Part shown: positions 1-5,648 of the stretch, one piece after another
How the letters are laid out: every line of letters starts with the position of its first letter
How positions within the stretch are numbered: position 1 is the stretch's first letter
From: Kiritimatiellia bacterium
GTDB taxonomy: Bacteria; Verrucomicrobiota; Kiritimatiellia; SLAD01
DNA length: 5,912 nucleotides
Direction: 5' to 3'
Assembly: GCA_007134175.1 (NCBI GenBank)
Contig: SLLF01000071.1
Span: 1 to 5,912 of the forward strand
The notes under the pieces: model-generated
Database searches by the model: none
What the model was told of the DNA's origin: nothing
Seen by the model: the letters and a program-made list of their open reading frames with translations, nothing else
Translations under genes and position numbers: made by a program

Positions 1-1368
1 CATCTCCAGCAAATACTGCCGCAGCCCCCAGCCGATCGCATCCTGCGCCGGACCCCGCTTCCCATCATTCTGTCCATCCCGCGCCCCACTCGGCACCGCC
101 CACGCCCCCAGCTCACCCAGCCCAGGCACCACCTCACCCGGCGAAGGCCACTCCCGGATCATATAAACCCGGCCGCCCACCGCCCGAAACCAACCCATCA
201 CAAACGGCCTCCCACCCGGCGTAGGATCCAGCAACATCACCACCGGCCCCTGCTTCGGCAACGCCGACACCGGCAACACATGCACCCGCCGATCAAACCG
301 CGGGAACTGCGCCGAATACCCCTTCCGCGCAAACCCATAAATCCGCCGCTCCACCTTCTCCCGCCCCGCATCACGCCACAGCTTCCACACCTGCAACGGA
401 TTCCCAAACGGATTATCCATCGGATGAAAAAACAACGCCCCCCACCCCTCCCGCGCGCACTTCATAAACCGCGGCATCGCCTCAAACACACGCCCATCAT
501 CACAGCGCCAACCCTTCGACAAATCACCCTGCGCCGGCTCACGCCACCAATTCAAACAATCCTCAGCCACCGACCAACGCCCATCCTCATGCGCCGCCGC
601 CATCTCCGCCTCCGACCCAAACCCAAGCCCCCGCACCACATCCGGCTCACCGCCATCCTTCGGCAAAAAGAAACCCGGCGCCCACCGCACCGTCTCCGCG
701 CCCTGCAACACCAACTGCACCGTCGCCGTCCACCCCATCACCGGCGTAAACGTCACCAACATCCGGCCCGAAAGCGTAGCAATCCGCGAAAGCAACGTCT
801 CCAGCAAATCCGGCCCCACCAACTCATCACACCAAATCCACCAAACACTAGCCCCCTCATGTGCATGAAGCTGCTGCTGATAAAACCGAAACCCACAGCT
901 CGACCCATTCGGCAAAATAAAATGATTCCCCCCAAACCCCGTCTGCTCCTTATACGTCAAATACTCAAGCCGCCGCCGCACATCCTTCCCCTTCAACTCA
1001 CGCGGCAAATACTTAAACATCAACTTCTGCTGCTGCTCGATCGACACCGCCTCACTCTCATGGAAACACCACGCCGCCACATCAGCCCCACCCAGCATCA
1101 ACTCCACCGAACGCTTCGCCGCCCGCTCACTCTTCCCGCTCCGATTCGCCCCCGTCACCAGCAACAAATCAAGCGGCCTCTTAACCCCCAGCGCCAGCCG
1201 CGTCCGCTCCGCCCAATCCTCCCACTTCAGCCCCGCGACCCGCTCCCAATCCACCGGCCCAGGCAACCCCTGCAACGCATCCGCCACACGCCAGATCGAA
1301 GGCTCCCAGCCATGCCGAAGCGGATCCTCCTTCTCCGCCGCAATCAACGCCGCCCGCTGCGCATGCAT
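1..1368 (-). CDS. Phage-type terminase large subunit (ATPase plus start of nuclease domain), C-terminus outside the window
   Basis: Reading the minus strand from the ATG at 1368 gives 456 codons with no stop up to the window edge, so the 3' end is missing. Terminase large subunits are the ATP-driven motors that cut and package phage DNA. What I see: Walker A GANRSGKS at residues 73-80; Walker B as a hydrophobic, Trp-rich strand ending in C-D-E (D181, E182); a coupling-motif-like TFTPVMG at 206-212; and from about residue 377 a strand with LLDPTPGG (D381) then VYMIRE (E406), which fits the opening strands of the RNase H-like nuclease domain. The later nuclease acids would lie off-window. A stop at 1393-1395 limits any N-terminal extension to eight codons, and no Shine-Dalgarno sequence precedes the ATG, so the true start is uncertain. 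Every Asp (23), His (9) and Asn (7) codon ends in T, unlike the neighbours, suggesting transferred phage DNA. No small terminase subunit or other phage gene is visible. A related packaging-like ATPase outside phages cannot be excluded. Confidence 0.8.
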   Translation of the reverse strand, partial: MHAQRAALIAAEKEDPLRHGWEPSIWRVADALQGLPGPVDWERVAGLKWEDWAERTRLALGVKRPLDLLLVTGANRSGKSERAAKRSVELMLGGADVAAWCFHESEAVSIEQQQKLMFKYLPRELKGKDVRRRLEYLTYKEQTGFGGNHFILPNGSSCGFRFYQQQLHAHEGASVWWIWCDELVGPDLLETLLSRIATLSGRMLVTFTPVMGWTATVQLVLQGAETVRWAPGFFLPKDGGEPDVVRGLGFGSEAEMAAAHEDGRWSVAEDCLNWWREPAQGDLSKGWRCDDGRVFEAMPRFMKCAREGWGALFFHPMDNPFGNPLQVWKLWRDAGREKVERRIYGFARKGYSAQFPRFDRRVHVLPVSALPKQGPVVMLLDPTPGGRPFVMGWFRAVGGRVYMIREWPSPGEVVPGLGELGAWAVPSGARDGQNDGKRGPAQDAIGWGLRQYLLEM

Positions 1369-1394
1369 CCGCAGCGGGGAGGCCAGGTGAAGTC

Positions 1395-2105
1395 ATGAGC
1401 GATGTCCTTATACGAACGGAAAACGTAAAGAAGCTGTATAAACTCATTGGCGAGGAAGTCTGGGCGTTGAAAGGCATCACCCTCGATATCTACCGCGGTG
1501 AATTCATCTCCATCATGGGCCCGTCCGGTTCGGGCAAATCCACTTTTTTCAACCAAATCGGGGCGTTGGACCGCCCCACGGCCGGCCGGGTGCTGTTCGA
1601 TGGGCAGTCCATCTTCGACCTCTCCGAAAGCGAGCAGGCTTGGTTCCGCTGCAATAAAATCGGTTACATCTTCCAGACGTTCAACCTTATCCCGGTCATG
1701 AGCGCCTTGCAAAACGTCACGCTTCCGATGGTGTTCCAAGGCACGGACAAACAGACGGCGGCGGAACGGGGCCGGGCCATTCTGGAACGGGTAGGTCTGG
1801 GAAACCGCACGCACCACAAGCCGTTTGAGTTGTCGGGGGGCCAGCAGCAACGGGTGGCGATTGCCCGTTCGCTGGCGAACGAGCCGACCGTCATTCTTGC
1901 CGACGAACCGACCGGCAACCTTGACACCAAAACCGGCTCGGAAATTATCGACATCCTCAAGGCGCTGAACCGGGAGAACGGGGTGACCGTGATCTGTTCG
2001 ACCCACGACCCCAAGATGCTGGCCGCTTCCGCGCGCGTTTGCTGGATCGAGGACGGCCAAATCAAAAGAGTCACGTCACCGGACGCCGTCAACCTGCACG
2101 AGTGA
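1395..2105 (+). CDS. ABC transporter ATP-binding protein, MacB/LolD family
   Basis: This 236-residue protein is a complete single-domain ABC ATPase of the type that powers MacB-, LolCD- or FtsX-like permeases in lipoprotein release, peptide or drug export, or envelope remodelling; it would sit on the cytoplasmic face of the inner membrane. Motifs in order: Walker A GPSGSGKS (42-49), Q-loop YIFQTFNL (Q94), signature LSGGQQQR (146-153), Walker B VILADE with catalytic E171, D-loop GNLD (174-177) and switch H204 in CSTHD. The Q-loop neighbourhood (FNLIPVMSALQNV) and the DRPT stretch after Walker A are typical of this family. GGTGA four bases before the ATG is a plausible ribosome site. Nine of twelve Asp codons are GAC, in contrast to the terminase gene next door. 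No membrane permease gene accompanies it: on its left is an antisense terminase gene 26 bp away and on its right an antisense fragment and an SDR gene, so the partner must be encoded elsewhere or has been lost. The transported substrate cannot be deduced. Confidence 0.93.
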   Translation: MSDVLIRTENVKKLYKLIGEEVWALKGITLDIYRGEFISIMGPSGSGKSTFFNQIGALDRPTAGRVLFDGQSIFDLSESEQAWFRCNKIGYIFQTFNLIPVMSALQNVTLPMVFQGTDKQTAAERGRAILERVGLGNRTHHKPFELSGGQQQRVAIARSLANEPTVILADEPTGNLDTKTGSEIIDILKALNRENGVTVICSTHDPKMLAASARVCWIEDGQIKRVTSPDAVNLHE

Positions 2106-2107
2106 AT

Positions 2108-2239
2108 TTAACCTCGTTTGCGGCCTGATCCGCGTACATCGTCGATGCCGATCCGGCTGCCGAACTTGATCTCAATAGCCACACCGCGTTGATCATCTTC
2201 CAGCACAAAGTCCACCTCATCGCCGCCACGCGGTAAACA
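2108..2239 (-). pseudogene. Remnant resembling the C-terminal domain of a DUF4143-type AAA ATPase
   Basis: The minus strand between the SDR stop and the ABC stop carries a short reading frame ending at 2108-2110 whose residues GGDEVDFVLEDD, then VAIEIKFGSRIGIDDVRG, look like the EVDFV...AIEVK...DLRG core of the DUF4143 domain. That domain forms the C-terminal PD-(D/E)XK nuclease-like part of a widespread family of predicted AAA ATPases. Full proteins are about 400 residues, and nothing recognisable remains of the ATPase or the first part of DUF4143: upstream of about 2239 the DNA is already the end of the SDR gene. The frame has no sensible start, so it is best read as a leftover of a deleted gene. 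The stop lies three bases beyond the convergent ABC gene's stop. The match is by eye over about 40 residues, so it is likely rather than certain. Confidence 0.55.
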
Positions 2240-2264
2240 AGATTGACCACGGTCGGCCCACGGG

Positions 2265-3032
2265 CTAAAAACCCATGCTCGCCCCACCATCCACAGGGAG
2301 CGTTACGCCGGTGATGAACCGGGCGGCCGGAGAAGAAAGATAGACCGCCGCCCAACCAATGTCCTCGGGCGTCCCGAACTGCGCCATGGGGGTGCGACTC
2401 AGGATTTTCCGCGCACGGGCTTCATCGCCTTCCAGCGCCTTTTTCAGAATGCGTGTTTCGATCCAACCCGGCGCAATCGCATTCACGCGCACGCCCTGCG
2501 ACGAGACTTCGGTGGCGAGGGAGCGCATGTAGCCGATCAAGGCTGTTTTAGCCGCGGCATAGGCGGACACGTAGGGAATACCGAAGAGCCCCGCCATGGA
2601 GGACGTGAACAGAATATGTCCATGTGTGCGCCCCAGCATGCCCGGCAAGACGGCCTGCGTGAGCGCCTGCGCCGCCAGCACGTGCGTCTTCAAGACGAGC
2701 TCGAACGCGTCGGGGTCGGTCTCCACCGCCAGTTTCTTGAGATGAATGCCCGCATTGTTGACCAGGATGCTGACCGGCGTGTCCGTGCAACGCTCTGCCG
2801 CGCTCACCAAATCCGCCGCGCGGTCCAGTTCCGTCACGTCATGCGCCACAGCATGGGCCATCGGGCCTAGTTCCCGCACGGCCTGCTGCAGCGTGGATTC
2901 CGTCCGGCCGACCAGTATCACCCTGGCGCCTGTCGCCACCATACAGTGAGCCATGCCGAGTCCAAGCCCGGTCCCGCCGCCCGTAATGAGTGCGGTTTGT
3001 CCGTCCAGCGCAAAAGGATTAGCGGTTATCAT
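2265..3032 (-). CDS. Short-chain dehydrogenase/reductase (SDR), classical type, probably NADP(H)-dependent
   Basis: This 255-residue protein has the usual length and motif order of a classical SDR oxidoreductase with a Rossmann fold. Visible motifs: TGGGTGLG cofactor loop (17-24), D65 in HDV for the adenine ring, NNAG (92-95), catalytic S145, Y158 and K162 in the S-x12-Y-x3-K arrangement, and PG (188-189) followed by W-I-E-T. An Arg (R43) after the second strand, where NAD-specific enzymes carry Asp, favours NADP(H). The catalytic Asn of the usual tetrad appears replaced by His (H117 in KTHV), if my by-eye alignment is right. The C-terminal VDGGASMGF is typical. The ATG at 3030-3032 lies 7 bp after the upstream enolase-superfamily gene, on the same strand, so the two are almost certainly co-transcribed. 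By context it probably oxidises or reduces a sugar-acid or keto-acid intermediate; the substrate cannot be named. The family call is secure, the role is inference. Confidence 0.93.
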   Translation of the reverse strand: MITANPFALDGQTALITGGGTGLGLGMAHCMVATGARVILVGRTESTLQQAVRELGPMAHAVAHDVTELDRAADLVSAAERCTDTPVSILVNNAGIHLKKLAVETDPDAFELVLKTHVLAAQALTQAVLPGMLGRTHGHILFTSSMAGLFGIPYVSAYAAAKTALIGYMRSLATEVSSQGVRVNAIAPGWIETRILKKALEGDEARARKILSRTPMAQFGTPEDIGWAAVYLSSPAARFITGVTLPVDGGASMGF

Positions 3033-3039
3033 GTTGCCG

Positions 3040-4125
3040 TTATCCCAACGGGGTTAGCCGGTCCTCTTTGAATGCAAACCCCCAGCCCGGCCCCGGATTG
3101 GGATAGGCGTAGCCATTCTCCATGCGGATGGGCCGCGTAATGAGATCGTCCACCCAATCGAACGATTCCGCCCCGCACGCGTTGGGCACGGTGGCCAGCA
3201 GCGGCACGTCATACTCCTTGTAGTAATGCGGGAGTACCGGGATATGGTGCGCCTGTGCCAATGCGGCGGAAGCCCGCCACGCTTCTACGCTGCCCAAACG
3301 CAGAATGTCGGGTTGCCACAGGTCGATTGCCTCGCGTCGAATCAGTTCCCGCAGTGCCACGGTATCAAACTCGCGTTCACCCATGGCAAGCGACAGGCCT
3401 GCCTGTCGCCGCAGATGCGCATAACCGTCAAAGTCCGTGTGAGCAATCGGTTCCTCGAACCAGGAAATTCCCAGCGACTTGGCCGCCTCGGCCAGCCGCA
3501 AGGCGTTGGCCACCGTCATGCCTTGGTTGGCGTCCATCATGATGTTCACCTGCGGCCCTACCATCTCCCGGACCCTGGCCAGCCGTTCGACATCCGCTTC
3601 CAATTCCGGCGACCCCACTTTAATCTTCACAGCGCTGAATCCGCGGGCGACGTAACGCGAAACCTCATCCAGCAATTCGGGCATGGAATACGACAACCAG
3701 CCACCGCTGCCGTACAGCGGCACGCGGTCATGGCATACGCCGAACAGACGCCATATCGGCTGGCCCAGCGTCTTGCCCCAGGCATCCCACATGGCCAGAT
3801 TGATGGAGCCCAGCGCCCAGCGATGGATACCGGCGTGGCCAAAATATTCCGCCTCGCGCTCGTACTGCGCTATAAAACGTCCGGGTGCGGTGACGTCCGC
3901 GCTCAAGGCCAATTCGCGGATGTCGCGCAGCGCACCGGCGATGGTGTGGGGCGAATAGTGGAAGGAGAGGAGGTAGGCCTCGCCGATCACACCGGATTCC
4001 AGCGTGATGCGCGTGACTACAAAGGCGATTTCCGAAATGTGATGCGTTGCATCGGCAATAGGCTGCGTGCATGGCGACACGGCTTTGAAATAACTGATAT
4101 CGCGAATCTGATGAACGTTTTCCAT
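3040..4125 (-). CDS. Enolase-superfamily enzyme, mandelate racemase subgroup (acid-sugar dehydratase or racemase)
   Basis: This 361-residue protein carries the whole catalytic set of mandelate racemase at a constant +3 offset from that enzyme's numbering: K167 and K169 (KIKVG), Mg2+ ligands D198 (MMDAN), E224 (WFEEP) and E250 (MGERE), the D273/H300 dyad (QPD and LPH) and E320. Members of this subgroup abstract the proton alpha to a carboxylate, then either racemise or lose water. Most characterised bacterial ones dehydrate acid sugars such as galactarate, gluconate or fuconate derivatives; true mandelate racemases are rare. An N-terminal capping domain (about residues 1-125) precedes the TIM barrel, as expected. 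The ATG at 4123-4125 is preceded by a GGGGGG run only two bases away, a tight Shine-Dalgarno spacing; there is no ATG, GTG or TTG start further upstream before an in-frame stop. It leads an operon with the SDR, which suggests a catabolic pathway for a hydroxy or sugar acid. The exact substrate is unknown. Confidence 0.93.
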   Translation of the reverse strand: MENVHQIRDISYFKAVSPCTQPIADATHHISEIAFVVTRITLESGVIGEAYLLSFHYSPHTIAGALRDIRELALSADVTAPGRFIAQYEREAEYFGHAGIHRWALGSINLAMWDAWGKTLGQPIWRLFGVCHDRVPLYGSGGWLSYSMPELLDEVSRYVARGFSAVKIKVGSPELEADVERLARVREMVGPQVNIMMDANQGMTVANALRLAEAAKSLGISWFEEPIAHTDFDGYAHLRRQAGLSLAMGEREFDTVALRELIRREAIDLWQPDILRLGSVEAWRASAALAQAHHIPVLPHYYKEYDVPLLATVPNACGAESFDWVDDLITRPIRMENGYAYPNPGPGWGFAFKEDRLTPLG

Positions 4126-4164
4126 TTCCCCCCGGGATCTATGCGCTGTCCTGTTTGATCGGCA

Positions 4165-4170
4165 AATATA
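4165..4170 (-). promoter_or_regulatory. Possible -10 box of the racemase-subgroup/SDR operon
   Basis: TATATT on the minus strand lies about 40 bases upstream of the racemase-subgroup gene. No good -35 hexamer is found 16-18 bases further upstream (GTTATT is a poor match), so an unaided sigma70 promoter would be weak. The direct repeat at 4181-4207 occupies the place where an activator could compensate. This is a suggestion only. Confidence 0.3.
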
Positions 4171-4180
4171 GTTTTTTATG

Positions 4181-4207
4181 AGCCAATAATAACGGCACAG
4201 CCAATAA
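4181..4207 (-). repeat. Perfect 9-bp direct repeat upstream of the catabolic operon
   Basis: TTATTGGCT occurs twice on the minus strand (4207-4199 and 4189-4181) with a 9-base spacer, an 18-bp period. It lies in the 135-bp gap between the tRNA-Thr gene and the racemase-subgroup gene, just upstream of the possible -10 box. Tandem sites of this size and spacing can bind a regulator dimer. No regulator gene is visible in the window, so the role is inferred. The rest of the gap (4126-4260) is relatively AT-rich and shows no convincing terminator or gene. Confidence 0.4.
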
Positions 4208-4260
4208 CTTAAAGGCCTTGCAGCCTAACCGTAAAGCCTCTTGTTTTTAACACGTTAATG

Positions 4261-4336
4261 TGGAGCCAGCTGTCGGACTCGAACCGACGACCTGCTGATT
4301 ACAAATCAGCTGCTCTACCAACTGAGCTAAGCTGGC
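4261..4336 (-). tRNA. tRNA-Thr (anticodon UGU)
   Basis: The 76-base minus-strand sequence folds into a complete cloverleaf. The 7-bp acceptor stem is GCCAGCT/AGCTGGC. The D arm is GCTC-AGTTGGTA-GAGC. The anticodon arm is GCTGA-TTTGTAA-TCAGC, with TGT at positions 34-36 (4303-4301). A 5-base variable loop follows. The T arm is GTCGG-TTCGAGT-CCGAC. The discriminator is T and the CCA end is encoded. All stems are fully paired, so it should be functional; UGU reads ACA and, with wobble, other Thr codons. It lies downstream of nth on the same strand, with its own promoter in the gap. Confidence 0.97.
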
Positions 4337-4362
4337 GGGGATACGGGGAACGGATGACACCG

Positions 4363-4434
4363 TCACCTTTTTGGTACCATAATGACTTGCACCCCGTTTG
4401 ACAATTTAAGAGTGAGGGGCTTTTGCTCGTTCAC
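4363..4434 (-). CDS. Possible 23-residue small ORF overlapping the nth stop codon
   Basis: A GTG at 4434-4432 overlaps the nth TGA by four bases (GTGA), the classic geometry for translational coupling, and opens a 23-codon frame ending in TGA at 4363. The peptide is basic and contains LTLKLSNGVQVIMVPK, which reads like an amphipathic beta strand and vaguely recalls the N-terminal strand of larger proteins such as M16 peptidases. The frame also covers the tRNA promoter, so the overlap could be chance, or it could be the decayed front end of a lost gene. I do not recognise it and consider expression unproven. Confidence 0.2.
   Translation of the reverse strand: MNEQKPLTLKLSNGVQVIMVPKR
4376..4404 (-). 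promoter_or_regulatory. Sigma70-type promoter of tRNA-Thr
   Basis: On the minus strand, TTGTCA (4404-4399, five of six consensus bases) and TATGGT (4381-4376, four of six) are separated by exactly 17 bases. Transcription would begin near 4369, giving a roughly 33-base leader before the mature tRNA 5' end at 4336. The position between nth and the tRNA, together with optimal spacing, supports it. Confidence 0.6.
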
Positions 4435-5078
4435 CACTGGTCGCGGGTAGGACACCAGCGGCGTACACAGCAGTCGGCGCATTGCGGTTTTCGCGCCGTG
4501 CAGCAGCGACGGCCGTGAAAGACGATGGCGTGCGAAAAATGGCCCCATTGCGGGCGCGGCAGAATTGGCTGCAGCTCGAATTCGATCTTGACCGGATCGC
4601 GCTGCCGGGTGAATCCGAGGCGGTTAGCCAGTCGAATCATGTGCGTGTCAACCACAATGCCGGGCTGGCCAAAAGCCGAGACCATGATGACGTTGGCCGT
4701 CTTGCGGCCAATGCCGGGCAGGGTGACCAAGGCATCGAAGTCATTAGGCACATTCCCGCCAAACCGCTCCACCAGTTGCTGCCCCAGCGCGATGATGTTG
4801 CGGGCCTTGTTGCGGAAAAAACCGGTGGAATGGATTCCCGCTTCCAGTTCCGCCGGTTTGGCCGCCGCCCAATCCGCAGCCGTGCGGTACTTGGCAAACA
4901 GGGCGGGGGTCACTTGATTGACCCGCTTGTCGGTGCACTGCGCGGACAGGATGCACCCAATTGTCAATTCCAGCGGATTGGTGTGCGTCAGCTCGCAATG
5001 GGCATCCGGGTACGCCCGGCGCAAGGCCCGCAGCACGCGACCCCCGCGCGCTTTCCGTTTGGACAGTGATTCTTTCAT
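4431..5078 (-). CDS. nth: Endonuclease III (DNA glycosylase/AP lyase)
   Basis: This base-excision-repair enzyme removes oxidised pyrimidines and cleaves the abasic site by beta-elimination. From the ATG at 5078 it is 215 residues, close to the 211 of E. coli Nth. Diagnostic features: the helix-hairpin-helix LPGIGRKTANVI (120-131) with the catalytic Lys K126, catalytic Asp D144 in VVDTH, and the C-terminal [4Fe-4S] cluster cysteines C193-x6-C200-x2-C203-x5-C209. The early SAQCTD segment (45-50) corresponds to SAQATD of E. coli. A TTG at 5108 would add ten residues (a Gly/Pro/Trp-containing segment outside the usual family N-terminus), but it lies upstream of the likely transcription start, so ATG is chosen. 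No Shine-Dalgarno sequence is seen before the ATG. It is followed by a tRNA-Thr gene on the same strand and is divergent from ssb. No residue needed for activity is missing. Confidence 0.96.
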   Translation of the reverse strand: MKESLSKRKARGGRVLRALRRAYPDAHCELTHTNPLELTIGCILSAQCTDKRVNQVTPALFAKYRTAADWAAAKPAELEAGIHSTGFFRNKARNIIALGQQLVERFGGNVPNDFDALVTLPGIGRKTANVIMVSAFGQPGIVVDTHMIRLANRLGFTRQRDPVKIEFELQPILPRPQWGHFSHAIVFHGRRCCTARKPQCADCCVRRWCPTRDQW

Positions 5079-5087
5079 AGTCGGCTG

Positions 5088-5115
5088 AGTATAAGGCCAG
5101 CCCGGCAAATAACAA
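5088..5115 (-). promoter_or_regulatory. Candidate nth promoter giving a nearly leaderless mRNA
   Basis: On the minus strand, TTGTTA (5115-5110) and TATACT (5093-5088) are 16 bases apart, matching four and five of the six consensus bases. Transcription would start about 5081, only a few bases before the nth ATG at 5078. This agrees with the lack of a Shine-Dalgarno sequence there and argues against the upstream TTG start. Confidence 0.45.
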
Positions 5116-5174
5116 AAAATAAAATAGTTACGGAAAAGTCAGGTGCTCGTTTCCTTAAGGGTACAGAAGGCATG

Positions 5175-5194
5175 GAATCGATAGGGATCGATTC
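5175..5194. repeat. Perfect 8-bp inverted repeat in the ssb leader
   Basis: GAATCGAT and ATCGATTC flank a 4-base AGGG spacer, giving either a hairpin with a tetraloop in the ssb mRNA leader or a 20-bp operator for a dimeric regulator. It ends 40 bases before the ssb ATG and lies in the divergent nth-ssb intergenic region. A second small palindrome, CCTTAAGG (5153-5160), is just upstream. No T-run follows, so it is not a normal terminator. No clear ssb promoter could be assigned. Confidence 0.55.
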
Positions 5195-5234
5195 AGGCGG
5201 TAGTAACCAACACATAACGGAAGGGAGATTAATC

Positions 5235-5648
5235 ATGCATTCTATGAACCATGTATTCCTGATGGGCAACTTGACGCGTGACCCGGCCTTGAAGCGTCTG
5301 CCGTCCGGGGTGGCGGTCAGCGATTTAGGGCTGGCCGTGTCGGAGAACTATAAGGACAAGGAAGGCAAGGTGACCGAGCGCACCGACTTCTTTGAAATCG
5401 TCGCGTGGGGACGCCAGGCCGAGACCTGTGCCGAATACCTCAAGAAGGGATCACCGGTACTGGTTGAGGGCAAACTCCAGCTGGATCAGTGGGAAACGGA
5501 ACAAGGCGAAAAGCGCAGCCGGACCCGCGTCCGCGCCCAGCGTATCCAGTTCCTGCACCGGGGGGGCAACGGTCAGAAACCAGACGATACGGCTAAACGA
5601 GCGTCGGCCGACCAATCCGAGCCGGCCTTGGAAGAGGAGCCGTTCTGA
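5235..5648 (+). CDS. ssb: Single-stranded DNA-binding protein
   Basis: SSB coats single-stranded DNA during replication, recombination and repair and recruits partners through its acidic tail. The 137-residue product has an N-terminal OB fold (about 4-107): NHVFLMGNLTRDP at the first strand, DFFEIVAWGRQAE with W58 (the counterpart of E. coli W54), LVEGKLQLDQWE with W86 (counterpart of W88), then RAQRIQFL. A short disordered linker (108-131) leads to the tip EEEPF, the conserved SSB-Ct with terminal Pro-Phe. The start at 5235 is chosen because AGGGAG stands seven bases upstream; an ATG at 5172 would add 21 unrelated residues encoded through the inverted repeat and ribosome site, and one at 5244 is slightly too close. 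The linker is short compared with E. coli SSB (178 residues). The stop overlaps the next gene's ATG (TGATG), so the two are probably one translationally coupled unit. Confidence 0.96.
   Translation: MHSMNHVFLMGNLTRDPALKRLPSGVAVSDLGLAVSENYKDKEGKVTERTDFFEIVAWGRQAETCAEYLKKGSPVLVEGKLQLDQWETEQGEKRSRTRVRAQRIQFLHRGGNGQKPDDTAKRASADQSEPALEEEPF

Noticed and set aside
280..1398. Long plus-strand ORF of 372 codons
   Set aside because: Its product is almost only Pro, Arg, His, Leu and Gln with no domain, as expected for the antisense of a G-rich, third-position-G gene; the minus strand here encodes a clear terminase.
1344..2060. 238-codon minus-strand ORF
   Set aside because: It is antisense to the ABC ATPase, whose full set of motifs is unmistakable; the antisense product has no recognisable domain.
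2255..2285. GCCCGTGGGC near the SDR stop as a terminator
   Set aside because: The loop would be only two bases and the T-run lies before, not after, the stem on the SDR strand.
3226..4158. 310-codon plus-strand ORF
   Set aside because: It lies opposite the enolase-superfamily gene with its complete catalytic residues; the antisense product is rich in His, Arg and Gln and shows no motif.
4205..4240. Possible terminator after tRNA-Thr (AGAGGC...GCCTTT on the minus strand)
   Set aside because: The stem is short, includes a G-U pair, has a loop of about 19 bases and is not followed by a T-run.
4482..5069. 195-codon plus-strand ORF
   Set aside because: It is antisense to nth, which has its catalytic Lys and Asp and its iron-sulphur cysteines.
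5172..5234. Upstream ATG extending SSB by 21 residues
   Set aside because: The extension is translated from the inverted repeat and the ribosome-binding region, matches no SSB N-terminus, and the good AGGGAG site serves the ATG at 5235.
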